From: Trinickia violacea
Lineage (GTDB): Bacteria > Pseudomonadota > Gammaproteobacteria > Burkholderiales > Burkholderiaceae
NCBI RefSeq assembly: GCF_005280735.1
Contig: NZ_CP040078.1
Coordinates: forward strand, 930,001-994,000
DNA length: 64,000 bases
Reading direction: 5' to 3'
Shown here: in pieces, positions 27,131 through 35,416 of the stretch
Numbering within the stretch: position 1 is the first letter of the stretch
Layout of the letters: every line of letters begins with the position of its first letter
Program-made: the position numbers and the translations under genes
Notes under the pieces: generated by a model
What the model was told of the DNA's origin: nothing
The model's database searches: none
Seen by the model: the letters and a program-made list of their open reading frames with translations, nothing else

Positions 27131-27844
27131 TCAAGGCGGGGAGGCCGCCGCGACCGGATGAGCTTGACCCGCCGCAGCCAGCAGCGAGACAGCGGCGGGG
27201 TCGGGCAATCCGTTGGTGTCGATGGCGCCTGCTGTCGCCAGCAGGCCGAGGTCGCTGTCAACGCCGCTTTGCCCGACGACAAACGGTGTCGTCAGAAACG
27301 CCGGTGTGCTCAGCGTCACCGAATAGTGCTGCTGCAGATTCGCGACGACTGCCGATTGCGCAGCCAGTACGTCGGTCTGGTTTGCCAGCACCTGCTGGAA
27401 TAGCGCGTTGCTCGGTAAGCTCGCGATCAGATTGGCCTCGCTTGTGCCGAGTTGCGAAGCGAGGTAGACGAGCATCAACTCGGTTTCAGGCGTCGTATTG
27501 AAAGTGCCGCCGGCGAATGCGAGCGAATGCAGGGTCGTGCCGCCGGAGGTGACGATGATGATGCAGGGGAGCGTGGCGTTGAACGTGGCGCTGTAGTGTC
27601 CGCCGCCGTCCGACAGGACGCCGCCCGCCCCCTGCGCACAGCTGAAGTTGACGCTTGCGCTGGCGAGTGCCTTGCCGGTGGCGGCGGTGCCGGATACGGC
27701 GACGTTCGGCAGTTCGTTTACGCTGCAGCCGCCGCCGTCGGAACTGAGACAGACGGTGCCGCCGCACGCGACGAGCGCGGCGCAGGACGCGGCGCAAAGC
27801 GTCGCCAGGGCGGGTCGGATGAACCGTGCATCGTGAGTGCTCAT
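27131..27844 (-). CDS. Predicted lipoprotein, Burkholderia type
   Basis: A 237-aa protein with a lipoprotein signal: a hydrophobic stretch ending in CAALVAC with the lipidated Cys at about residue 27, followed by GG, so it is probably sorted to the outer membrane. The mature part begins with a beta-sandwich-like segment (NVAVSGTAATGKALASASVNFSC, GGGHYSATF) of the kind found in carboxypeptidase-regulatory or bacterial Ig folds, then a helical half rich in Ala and Gln. Function unknown. It converges with the LysR gene. Confidence 0.75.
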   Translation of the reverse strand: MSTHDARFIRPALATLCAASCAALVACGGTVCLSSDGGGCSVNELPNVAVSGTAATGKALASASVNFSCAQGAGGVLSDGGGHYSATFNATLPCIIIVTSGGTTLHSLAFAGGTFNTTPETELMLVYLASQLGTSEANLIASLPSNALFQQVLANQTDVLAAQSAVVANLQQHYSVTLSTPAFLTTPFVVGQSGVDSDLGLLATAGAIDTNGLPDPAAVSLLAAAGQAHPVAAASPP

Positions 27845-28530
27845 GGCCGCCTGCGATCGGTGGAAAGGGGCAAGGCGACCGGTTCCACGCAAGGGGACCG
27901 GTGCGATGACTTGATTTTAGGCTCGATGAGCGGAAATCGTTTGTCTCTCGAGGCACGTAGCGCCGCGCGGCGGCGCTGCTTTGCTTGCCATTACGGCACT
28001 CGTGCTTTAACTCATGCTGCCGTCGGCGGCGGGGGCTGCCGTGGGCGTGGGCAGTTCGCCCCACGCCGGAGTGGCTATGCCAAGCGATGCTCGAGGCGCG
28101 CCAGAAGCCTCGCGCGGGGACCCAAGAGGACGCGCTCTACTGGATGCGCGATCATCCCGCCGGCTCGGGCATGCGGATTTCCGAGCGCGACCACGCCGAC
28201 TATTGAGAACGGGTGCTCGCGCTGGCGGATGCGGGTTTTCTAGAGAGGCGACGGGCGCTTGTCGACCCCTTCCGGTCATGCGCGAGTGGCAGATTTGCGG
28301 CGGCCAAAATTCGGGCCGAACATAGAATCCAATGCGGATTGTCGTGCTTTTGGTGCATGTAAAAACGGGTGATTGCTTCAAGATGCCACATTAATCATCG
28401 GCGTGCGGAGCCGCCTATTGGGCCAACGGGCGGGCCTGACGGTGTTGCATGAATGCTCGAATTGCCGGTCAGGCGTATCGCCTGGTTCATGGTTGTACCG
28501 CTTGACAGACGATTTCCAATCGCTGAAATT
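27845..28530. other. Intergenic region holding one interrupted ORF
   Basis: Nearly 690 bp without an intact gene. It contains the interrupted frame described at 27985-28360; the remaining 170 bp up to the csgH stop show no motif I recognise and no T-rich hairpin to end the curli transcript. Confidence 0.4.
27985..28360 (+). pseudogene. Interrupted hypothetical ORF (in-frame TGA)
   Basis: The frame reads as protein up to HADY, meets TGA at 28204-28206, and then goes on convincingly as ERVLALADAGFLERRRALVDP before ending at 28360. A TGG-to-TGA change would explain the break. The part before the stop (QEDALYWMRDHPAGSGMRISERD) has the same coding character. I recognise no family. It may instead be a short 73-aa gene followed by chance open sequence. 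Confidence 0.4.
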
Positions 28531-28845
28531 TTACTTCTTCACGCCGCAATCAAAAGTATATTGCCCCACCTGCTCGTCGTCCTCACGGAGGGTGAGATCA
28601 ACTTCGCAGTTGCTCCCGGTCTGCGGAGTCACACGGACAGACGAGATGGCTTTTGGCTGTCCAGCTGACACGCTTATCGTGCCCCCTTGCGAGATGCTCG
28701 ACGTTCCCGCCTTGCCGCTGTTCAGGATCTTCAAGTCATACCGGAGCCGTGCGTCGCGCTCCGACCTGACGTACGGGACGACGTAACTTGAGTTCTGATT
28801 CGTGTCCACGTCGAACCAAACGTGAAAATTGACATCAGCTATCAC
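28531..28845 (-). CDS. csgH: CsgH-like curli assembly protein
   Basis: The 104-aa product matches the CsgH-like domain: LRYDLKILNSGKAGTSSISQ, a GTISVSAGQP strand and a C-terminal CEVDLTLREDDEQVGQYTF with two cysteines (NCEV, DCGV) that probably pair. CsgH, like CsgC, keeps curlin from polymerising in the periplasm. I choose the GTG at 28845 because AGGAGG lies five bases upstream. The frame is open to 28926 but none of the possible starts gives a clear signal peptide, which is odd for a periplasmic protein. Last gene of the curli operon. Confidence 0.75.
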   Translation of the reverse strand: MIADVNFHVWFDVDTNQNSSYVVPYVRSERDARLRYDLKILNSGKAGTSSISQGGTISVSAGQPKAISSVRVTPQTGSNCEVDLTLREDDEQVGQYTFDCGVKK

Positions 28846-28926
28846 CACGACCTCCTTCCAGACAAAAAGGCTTCCGCCTGTCATGCGATGACGGTCGGAC
28901 TCGCCGGCCGCCATCGCTGCGACCAC

Positions 28927-30189
28927 TTAGTGCTGAGCAATGCTTGCGTAGTTTCCGGTGCCGTTCTGGCTGACCGTCGCTTTATTGGAGTTGCCCACCT
29001 GAGTCACATAAGCCTGGTTATACGTCCCATTTTGCGCAATATTCAGGCCGTCGTAGTAGCCGGCTTGATAGGTCTGGGCGTAGTTCCCGCCGCCGCTTTG
29101 GTTCACGTCCGCAGTGGAGTAAAACGCAGCTTCCTGCTCGACATAGGCACTGTTGCCGACATTTGCCGCCGTGTCGTCCTGACTGACATTAACCGTGTTC
29201 GAGCCGCCGTTCTGCTGAAGCACGCTTGCGGCGTTATTGGGGCCACCGTTATTGTTGCTGTTCTGCGTCACCTGGTCGGTGTCCGCGGTCTCAAAGTTTT
29301 GTGCGATTCCCACAGTGTTTTGCGAGCCAGTCTGGGTCACGGTGTCAATGTTTCCGATCGCGGCATATTGCGCAACTGCTGCAGCGTTTTGCACACCGGT
29401 TTGGTTAACACTCACGTTGTTGTAGCCACCGTACTGTTGCTGAAGGCTGGCGATGTTCGCAACACCGTTCTGGGTCACGTTGTCGGTGTCGGCCCCCTCA
29501 TAGGTTTGAGCGACTGAGGCGCCGTTTTGCACGCCGTTCTGATAAACGGTCACGTTGTTAAACGCACCGCTCTGTTGCTGAAGGCTGGCGCTGTTCGCGA
29601 CACCGCTCTGGGTCACGTTGTCGGTGTCGCCCGTCTCAGCGGTTTGAGTGACTGAGGCGCCGTTTTGCACGCCGGACTGAGAAACAGTCACGTTGTTATA
29701 GCTACCGTTCTGTTGCTGAAGGCTGGCGCTGTTCGCGACACCGTTCTGGGTCACGTTGTCGGTGTCCCGCGTCTCAGCGGTTTGAGCGACTGAGGCGCCG
29801 TTTGAGATGCCGTTCTGATAAACGGTCACCGCGTTATAGGCGCCGCCCTGTTGCTGAAGGTTTGCGCCGTTCGAGATGCCCCATTGGGTCACGCTGTCTG
29901 TGTCCGCTGTCTCATTGGTTTGAGCGACCGTGGAGCCGTTTTGCACACCGTTCTGATAAACACTCACGTTGTTGCCGTTCGTATTCGTCTGCGCAACCGA
30001 AGCGCTGTTGGCGTTGTCGTGCTGTTCAATGTACACGACGTCATTCTGGCCGCTGGTCTGGTTGACCGTAGCCAATTGCGCGGTGTCATACTGATTAATG
30101 GTGGCTTGCTCGTTATTCGACTGTGCATACGCCTGTGAATAACCGGCGGCCAACAAGCTTGCCGCGATAACAATTGCCTTCCGTTTCAT
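28927..30189 (-). CDS. csgA: Major curlin subunit (CsgA-like), repeat-expanded
   Basis: A 420-aa exported amyloid subunit, nearly three times the length of E. coli CsgA. After a signal peptide (cut near YAQ, about residue 22) the protein is made of curlin strands of the type Q-N-G-x-x-N-x-A-x-V-x-Q, many times over. Between the usual strands is a second, Asp-rich one (ETGDTDNVTQSGVANSASLQQ style), giving a 46-aa double unit that repeats about four times. It ends in the classic GNYASIAQ. The start at 30189 has TTGGAG upstream. CsgE, F, G and H for its export and folding are in the same operon. Confidence 0.92.
   Translation of the reverse strand: MKRKAIVIAASLLAAGYSQAYAQSNNEQATINQYDTAQLATVNQTSGQNDVVYIEQHDNANSASVAQTNTNGNNVSVYQNGVQNGSTVAQTNETADTDSVTQWGISNGANLQQQGGAYNAVTVYQNGISNGASVAQTAETRDTDNVTQNGVANSASLQQQNGSYNNVTVSQSGVQNGASVTQTAETGDTDNVTQSGVANSASLQQQSGAFNNVTVYQNGVQNGASVAQTYEGADTDNVTQNGVANIASLQQQYGGYNNVSVNQTGVQNAAAVAQYAAIGNIDTVTQTGSQNTVGIAQNFETADTDQVTQNSNNNGGPNNAASVLQQNGGSNTVNVSQDDTAANVGNSAYVEQEAAFYSTADVNQSGGGNYAQTYQAGYYDGLNIAQNGTYNQAYVTQVGNSNKATVSQNGTGNYASIAQH
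29435..29986 (-). repeat. 138-bp tandem repeats inside csgA
   Basis: The string TGTTGCTGAAGG (plus strand) recurs at 29435, 29573, 29711 and 29849, exactly 138 bp (46 codons) apart, with most of the sequence between conserved. The repeats are long enough to change copy number by slippage or recombination and so to vary fibre subunit length. Confidence 0.8.
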
Positions 30190-30213
30190 GGTGGACTCCA
30201 AGAGTAAACGGGC

Positions 30214-30316
30214 CTAGACAGAGAACGACGCCAGCCGGCCCTGATGCTGGGCGATGCTTGCTGCACTGCCGTTGCCGGTTCGGCGAACGGCCATGCCTGA
30301 ATGGGTGCTGACACTG
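30214..30316 (-). pseudogene. Out-of-frame last curlin repeat of csgB
   Basis: Just past the csgB stop, another frame reads THSGMAVRRTGNGSAASIAQ and stops at 30214. This carries the curlin G-N-G-x-A-x-I-x-Q pattern and is too good to be chance. Removing one base near 30317 would join it to csgB and add about 34 residues. Confidence 0.55.
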
Positions 30317-30862
30317 CTAGTGCTGAACGACCGTTGCATGCATTCCGCTGCCGACCTGCTGAATGGCAATCGATTGATGCACGCCGCTCTGCCGCAATTG
30401 GACCGAGTCCCCGTTGCCCACCTGCTGAACCATTGCGGTGTTCGCCGACCCGGCCTGGGTCATCGAAGATGAATTGCCGTTGCCGAACTGATTGGCTGTC
30501 AGCGCATTGCGAGAACCTTGCTGATAGAGCGATGCCTGATTGCCGTTGCCGCTCTGGTTGAGAGCCACCGCATTTTGCAAACCGGCCTGCGTCACCGCAG
30601 CGGCGTTGTTGGCAACCGACTGGGTCGTCCACGCAGCATTCGCCACTCCGGTCTGACTGATGGTTGCCCACTGCGACATCCCGTTCTGCGTGATGCGGGC
30701 CGTTTGCCCGCCGTTGGCAAAGGCGGGCTCTTCCGGGCCCAGATCGAACGGCGGCGCGTCTCCCGCCGCGTGTCCCTGGTGCGGGAACAGCAGCGCAGCG
30801 CAAACGGCGATGCACAGGCACGGCAGACGGCGTGGCAGACCCAGTTTTGGCGGCTTACTCAT
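30317..30862 (-). CDS. csgB: Minor curlin / nucleator (CsgB-like), probably frameshifted at the end
   Basis: A 181-aa exported curlin, likely the surface nucleator for CsgA. Signal peptide to about residue 32 (HQGHAA), then seven or so strands of the curlin type (GLQNAVALNQSGNGNQASLYQ, GSANTAMVQQVGNGDSVQLRQ). The frame stops at ATVVQH, but the next repeat continues in a different frame (see 30214-30316), so the protein may have lost its last strand, or this base is an error. It lies between csgG and csgA. Confidence 0.82.
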   Translation of the reverse strand: MSKPPKLGLPRRLPCLCIAVCAALLFPHQGHAAGDAPPFDLGPEEPAFANGGQTARITQNGMSQWATISQTGVANAAWTTQSVANNAAAVTQAGLQNAVALNQSGNGNQASLYQQGSRNALTANQFGNGNSSSMTQAGSANTAMVQQVGNGDSVQLRQSGVHQSIAIQQVGSGMHATVVQH

Positions 30863-30914
30863 ATCGGTATCCTAAATAAGCTATCGTATTCATGACGCGT
30901 TCCGTACGCCCAGA

Positions 30915-31829
30915 CTACCCGCCGCCGTTTGATGTCTTCACGGCACCTTGGGGCGATTCAGGAAGGGCAACCTGCTTCAGATACGCCGTGTCCTCGCGTG
31001 CGTAGTTCTGAATCACAGGGTTGTTCCAGTCTTTTGCATCTTTGAGATTCCACGTGCCCGCGCTTATGCCCTGGACGATCAGATGCATCACCGCTGCCTC
31101 GATGGCTTCGCGCACGCACAGCTGCTGTGGCTCGGTGTAAGTCAGGCCAGCGTCGACCTGGAGCAGATTCTGGTAGCCCACGAACTTGAACACGCCCGCC
31201 GTCAACTCGTACGAGTAAACCGTCTTGGTGGTCGACACGCTGTTGAGAATCTGGCCGTTGCGGATATCGACCGCCCTGAGTGCGATCGTGACTTGATCGA
31301 CCCGATATTGCGTGGCGCCGCCAATGCCAAGGTAGTTCACGCCTAATCCACCGGTGCGCAGATTGGTGTCGTAAGCGACAATGCCGCCTTCGATGATGAC
31401 GTTAGCGGGCGTCAGCGCGCCGATCGCCTCTACCGGTTTAGCCTTGTCGGCAGGTGTTTCGAGTGCCCTGACGATCTTGCGCTCCGTGAGCAGATCCTGG
31501 AGATTCTCGCGCTCGACCGGCATGAACCACCCTGATTCGCGCAGCGCATCGACCAGCATCGACGCGGCGCCCTGCGTCACCTCGGACGAAAACGAGCTGT
31601 CGGGCGACGGCTTGTATTGCCCGGTTTGATCGCGGAACCCGTATACCGCGGTCACGACCCTGCCTTTCGGAGGCGGCAATTGAAGCAGATCTCGCGTGAG
31701 TTGCGTGGTAGGCGAAAGCGTCGCGTTGTCGAACACCGGGACAGGCGCCGCGCACCCCGTCAGGCACAGCAGCGCCGCGATCGCGAGTGTTGTGGCGATG
31801 CGGCCTTTGTTGTTGTCGAAACGGCTCAT
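30915..31829 (-). CDS. csgG: Curli secretion channel lipoprotein
   Basis: A 304-aa outer-membrane lipoprotein that forms the curlin export pore. The lipobox is LCLTGC (Cys at about 25). Family motifs follow: VVTAVYGFRDQTGQYK, FSSEVTQGAASMLVDAL, FMPVEREN(LQDLLTERKIVR) and the beta-strand pair around YLGIGGATQYRVDQVTI and SVSTTKTVYSYEL. Length and order fit E. coli CsgG (277 aa). Its start overlaps the csgF stop by 4 bp. Confidence 0.95.
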   Translation of the reverse strand: MSRFDNNKGRIATTLAIAALLCLTGCAAPVPVFDNATLSPTTQLTRDLLQLPPPKGRVVTAVYGFRDQTGQYKPSPDSSFSSEVTQGAASMLVDALRESGWFMPVERENLQDLLTERKIVRALETPADKAKPVEAIGALTPANVIIEGGIVAYDTNLRTGGLGVNYLGIGGATQYRVDQVTIALRAVDIRNGQILNSVSTTKTVYSYELTAGVFKFVGYQNLLQVDAGLTYTEPQQLCVREAIEAAVMHLIVQGISAGTWNLKDAKDWNNPVIQNYAREDTAYLKQVALPESPQGAVKTSNGGG

Positions 31830-32260
31830 TGGCCCACCTGGAAGCTAGTGCTTTGTCCGGTAGACGTGTCGGTCGTCGTCACCTGCAAAGAACCGTTGCC
31901 AAGATTCGTGACCGAGACCGTGAACTGTCCTGTCGTGATGGTTCCCGGCTGAAGGGTACCGTTCGGGCCGATGATCGATTCGGTCGCCGACGACGCGATC
32001 CGCGACAGGATCGCCTGCTCGAGTTCCGAGTTGAACTGTTGCAACGGCGTTTGCGCGCTGATGCCGTCGAGGCCGCTCGTTGCCGGCGCCGTGTGTTTAT
32101 TCACCGCATTGGCCGTCGAGAGCAGAAAGGGCCCGTTATTTGGATCCCCGCCGAACGTAGGGTTGACGGGTGTGTAGATCAATCCGGTCGCGTGGCACAT
32201 GCTGACTTGAAGTACGCATGCTAGTGCCACGGCACTGCTAAGCGAAGGTTGCTTTTTCAT
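31826..32260 (-). CDS. csgF: Curli assembly protein CsgF
   Basis: 144 aa. CsgF sits at the outer mouth of CsgG and couples secretion to nucleation. After a signal peptide (cut near CHA), the mature N-terminus begins TGLIYTPVNPTFGGDPNNG, the CsgG-binding segment of the family. The start at 32260 has GAGGAG nine bases upstream; the longer frame to 32527 only overlaps csgE. The stop codon overlaps the csgG start. Confidence 0.93.
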   Translation of the reverse strand: MKKQPSLSSAVALACVLQVSMCHATGLIYTPVNPTFGGDPNNGPFLLSTANAVNKHTAPATSGLDGISAQTPLQQFNSELEQAILSRIASSATESIIGPNGTLQPGTITTGQFTVSVTNLGNGSLQVTTTDTSTGQSTSFQVGQ

Positions 32261-32270
32261 TGTGGTCTCC

Positions 32271-32927
32271 TCACATTTCGTCGGGGCCGAGATCCTGATC
32301 CCGGAACAAAAGCCGTTCAATATCCGTTCGCACCATGTTCTGATACGCCACGTTCGCGGCGCGCTCTGCGGCCAGCTTGATGTTGCTTCGAGTCGGCGAT
32401 AGAAATGCCTCGAATAGATGCCGGTGCTCGAACTCAACCCACACAAGACTTCCCCATCTGGCGGAGGGCTTTTCGTGGATCGAGATGTTGTATCGACTCG
32501 CAAGAGGCAACTCGCGCCAGGCCGCAACGAAGTACCCGTAGAAGTTCTGGCCGATGAGCGTCACCACCTGGTCTGTAACGATGCCGGCAAGCGTTTCCTG
32601 CAGCGCGCGCTTGTCGCCAACTTCGGGAGAAGGGGGCACGCTTGCTGATCCACTGCCATTGCCGGATGGCGCGCTCGATGGCGACAACGGTGCGCCATCG
32701 ACGATGTCCTTTGGCTTGATGTTCGAAGCGGAGGATGGTGTTGTCGGCTGCGTTGCCGGAGGCGTTCCCGGCGCGATCGATTGGGCGCTGGCGTGGCCCG
32801 CGAATGTACCGAGTGCCAGGCTCACTCCCATAACCAGGACGTGGCGCCGAAAACGGTAAACAAGCCACCTCGCTGGCGTCGAAGTCGGGCGCGGCCACGC
32901 CCCACGCCTTCCCGTTTTTTTTGTCAT
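32271..32927 (-). CDS. csgE: Curli specificity factor CsgE, long N-terminus
   Basis: A 218-aa version of CsgE, which caps the periplasmic side of CsgG and selects curlin. The CsgE domain is at about 105-210: GIVTDQVVTLIGQNFYGYF, WRELPLASRYNISIHEKPSA, WGSLVWVEF. E. coli CsgE is about 129 aa; here a Pro/Ser-rich linker of some 50 residues lies between the signal peptide (near AGHASAQ) and the domain. First gene of the operon, 10 bp before csgF. A start further in, at MGVSLALG, would give a more standard signal peptide. Confidence 0.9.
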   Translation of the reverse strand: MTKKTGRRGAWPRPTSTPARWLVYRFRRHVLVMGVSLALGTFAGHASAQSIAPGTPPATQPTTPSSASNIKPKDIVDGAPLSPSSAPSGNGSGSASVPPSPEVGDKRALQETLAGIVTDQVVTLIGQNFYGYFVAAWRELPLASRYNISIHEKPSARWGSLVWVEFEHRHLFEAFLSPTRSNIKLAAERAANVAYQNMVRTDIERLLFRDQDLGPDEM

Positions 32928-33401
32928 CGCGGACCCTTATACCTCGTTCTTGTTTATCGAGCGAACGTGCGTACGTTCGCAGGCGTGGGGTATGAGAGCA
33001 GAACCCGTGCCAATACAGGGTAGGTCGGTGTTTATGATGGTCGCTTGACCAATCACGCGCAGTTTCGTTTCAAACTCGCAACACTGGAGCGGGAGACAGC
33101 ACCCGATGGCTCCGTTTTTCGCACGGTTGGCAAGTTAAGCGAGCATGTACAAACTCCGTGTATGGGACGGGCGAACGTGGCCTTATTTTTTTACCCAGAC
33201 ACACCCGATGAGCATCAGGAAAGCGGTCTTCGAATATGTCTCAAGGTCGATGCATGGCAACGAAGTGGCAAACGAGGGTCTCGATCTAAAACCGATACTC
33301 CGGTTCATATGCGACCGGCCGCTTTCGGGAAGGCAATTTGAACGCCTCTATGACCGGTATTGGCCGAACTCTGTCCCATGTGCTTGCGCACATCGGAGCA
33401 A
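32928..33401. other. Intergenic region upstream of the curli operon
   Basis: Holds the presumed curli promoter with a palindrome at 32961-32980. Plus-strand open frames (33045-33341 and 33145-33516) overlap in different phases, and the second runs into the gene at 33402; neither has a recognisable motif. Base composition is AT-richer than the rest of the window. No csgD-like regulator is present. Confidence 0.4.
32961..32980. promoter_or_regulatory. Palindrome upstream of csgE
   Basis: GCGAACGT-GCGT-ACGTTCGC: perfect 8-bp arms with a 4-bp centre, 34 bp before the csgE start. It is a good operator candidate for the curli operon; the cognate regulator is unknown. Confidence 0.5.
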
Positions 33402-33914
33402 CTACTTGACTGTGCTCGTAATGTGGACCCCTTCGTTCCGCAACCATTGCACCATTTCATCGTATAGCTCGATCGTGTTCAGCCAGACATCGACCCGGTC
33501 CCCCTCCCACAGATAGAAGGTTGCAATCCCTGCTGCAAATAAATATGCGCTCATGCCACAATTAATAACACTGGAGCAACACCCAAACATCTCGTCCGCT
33601 TCGCAAGGTTCGAACAATATTCCGACCGCAGCGAATGTTGGCCGGTCAGGGGGGCATTTCGATTCCAGATCAATCAACATGGCATTTTCGAACTCCGCAT
33701 ACCGCGACCAGTCCGCCATTTGAAATAGGCAGGTTTTCGGTGATCGCAAGCAATTGCGAATGGCGTCAATCACGAGAGAGATTGTTCCGTCTGTCTTCGG
33801 AATGCCGAACTGTAGATACGAAGTCGCGACCAAGTCGCCTTTTCCATAAGGCGATTCAGGACAACCTTTGCTCTTCAACCATGCCGAGCATTCGGATACG
33901 TTAAGAACTCTCAT
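33402..33914 (-). CDS. Hypothetical protein, 170 aa
   Basis: I recognise no family. The sequence has a normal globular composition with five cysteines, two of them adjacent (FGCCSSVINCG), and a C-terminal segment (FYLWEGDRVDVWLNT) that looks like paired beta strands followed by a helix. The codon and base composition is AT-richer than its neighbours, which suggests it arrived by transfer. Size, acidity and isolation would suit an immunity-type or phage-linked protein, but there is no toxin gene beside it. The start at 33914 is a guess; the frame is open to 33968. Confidence 0.5.
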   Translation of the reverse strand: MRVLNVSECSAWLKSKGCPESPYGKGDLVATSYLQFGIPKTDGTISLVIDAIRNCLRSPKTCLFQMADWSRYAEFENAMLIDLESKCPPDRPTFAAVGILFEPCEADEMFGCCSSVINCGMSAYLFAAGIATFYLWEGDRVDVWLNTIELYDEMVQWLRNEGVHITSTVK

Positions 33915-34795
33915 GTTGTCGCGCACGTGCGCTCCAATAAGATGTTGATGCTGCGCATCGTCGACCATTTGAATGGTCGTGTCGACATACCGTATGTGGC
34001 CGCAATCAGGTGCCCTCGCGTTTGCGCTGCTTGCGTATCGAGAACGTGACCGTGAAGTCTGGGTTCACAACTACTTCGCCGGTTGATCGAAGGCGATACT
34101 CTCCGGGGGCCGCTTTCCAGGCAGCTTCTCTGCAAGAGCAACGTCCCATGGCTCCTCGTTCTCAATGTCGTCGTTCACTCATCGTCTCCAGGAGAATGGC
34201 ATCCCTCATAACGCACATTGAGTCATCACTGGCTTCCATCGTGCCCCCCGGCGTAGCTTGACGGTCTCGATTCTCAGTGTCCCAAAGCATTCTCGCCTAA
34301 TTACCTAGGCTTCTGATCGAACTCGGGCGAAGGCACCTGGCCGAGTTCGATCATATCCGGACAGAGGGATGGTCTCTTGTGCGACACCTAACGATGTTCC
34401 CGATCTCGCCGACCGCCACAGGCGGCCGATTTGCTGTCTGGAATCTGCGCCGCGTAGCCGGTTCGGTTGTCAACAATTTTCATCGCGAAGTCGAATGTCC
34501 CCTTGTGGCCGCTGCTGCCTATCATCGTTGGCGTGTCCGCCAGGGTCACTTTGAGATTCGATTGATTCGTGCGTGAGCGGAGGTGATGCAGCAACTCAAC
34601 GCGCAACTCGGCATCGGTGCGTGTGCTCACGCAATAATGTTCGGGGTGATGTTGGCGCCTCACTGCAAGCGACCTATAGTGAAGATCGCCAGACAGGTGA
34701 AGGGAATCGCCCGACAGATGCATCCATGAGGCCGGAGTGTTGGCCTCTGTTCTGTGCGGCGTCCGGTCCCTGTCATGTGGGCCCGCGAGAAGATC
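33915..34795. other. 880-bp region without a confident gene
   Basis: On the minus strand a GTG at 34178 with GGAG eight bases upstream opens a 35-codon frame (starting VNDDIENEEPWDVAL) that stops at 34071, and an overlapping 47-codon frame (PGEYRLRSTGEVVVNPDF) stops near 34011; each reads like protein but is tiny. From 34388 on the minus strand a frame ending GTFDFAMKIVDNRTGYAAQ is open into the next gene. These could be stubs of decayed genes. Confidence 0.35.
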
Positions 34796-35413
34796 ATGCT
34801 GACTTTCGACATGCGACGTGCTCTCCATGGGGGGTTGATATTCGGGTGTGGGTCTCTCATTCCCGTCATCGCACTCGCGCATACGGGGCAAGGCGACATA
34901 TCCGGTGGTTTAGTGGCCGGATTCAAACATCCGATTTCCGGCCTGGATCATGTTGTCGCAATGGTTGCAGTCGGATTGTGGGGGGCACAGTTGGGGAGGC
35001 CTGCGATCTGGGTGCTCCCGGTCACATTCCCGCTCATCATGGCCTTCGGCGCTGTTCTTGGCGGCCTGGGAGTCTCGATTCCGGGGATAGAGGTCGGCAT
35101 CGGGCTTTCGGCACTGTTGCTTGGTGGGGCGGTGGCGCTTGCTTGGACTCCGCCTCTCTGGATTGCGGGTCTGCTGGTTGCGCTCTTTGCCATCTGCCAT
35201 GGACACGCGCACGGCGCGGAACTGCCTGGATTTGCGAATCCAATGACCTATGCGATCGGGTTTGTCGCGGCCACCGGCACACTTCACGCGCTTGGCATCC
35301 TAATTGGCACTGTCAATCGCTGGAAAGCCGGCAGCTTCGCACTGAGAACTGGCGGAGCCCTCATTTCCGGCTGCGGAGTATATTTCCTCACGTACGCGAT
35401 TCGAGGAGCGTGA
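34796..35413 (+). CDS. HupE/UreJ-family membrane protein (first)
   Basis: A 205-aa, about seven-TM protein predicted to move nickel or cobalt. The HupE hallmark is near the N-terminus of the mature part: an AHTGQG segment followed by GFKHPISGLDHVVAMVAVGLW (first helices with His and Asp), then AICHGHAHGAELP with clustered His. The Ni-permease role is known for some members and inferred here. The next gene, four bases on, is a shorter relative, so they form an operon. The start at 34796 could instead be 34811. Confidence 0.85.
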   Translation: MLTFDMRRALHGGLIFGCGSLIPVIALAHTGQGDISGGLVAGFKHPISGLDHVVAMVAVGLWGAQLGRPAIWVLPVTFPLIMAFGAVLGGLGVSIPGIEVGIGLSALLLGGAVALAWTPPLWIAGLLVALFAICHGHAHGAELPGFANPMTYAIGFVAATGTLHALGILIGTVNRWKAGSFALRTGGALISGCGVYFLTYAIRGA

Positions 35414-35416
35414 CGC

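Noticed and set aside
29400..29990. CRISPR-like periodic repeats
   Set aside because: The 138-bp period equals 46 codons and lies inside the curlin gene; there are no unique spacers.
33145..33516. Plus-strand open frame of 123 codons
   Set aside because: It overlaps the better minus-strand gene at 33402 and another open frame at 33045, and has no motif.
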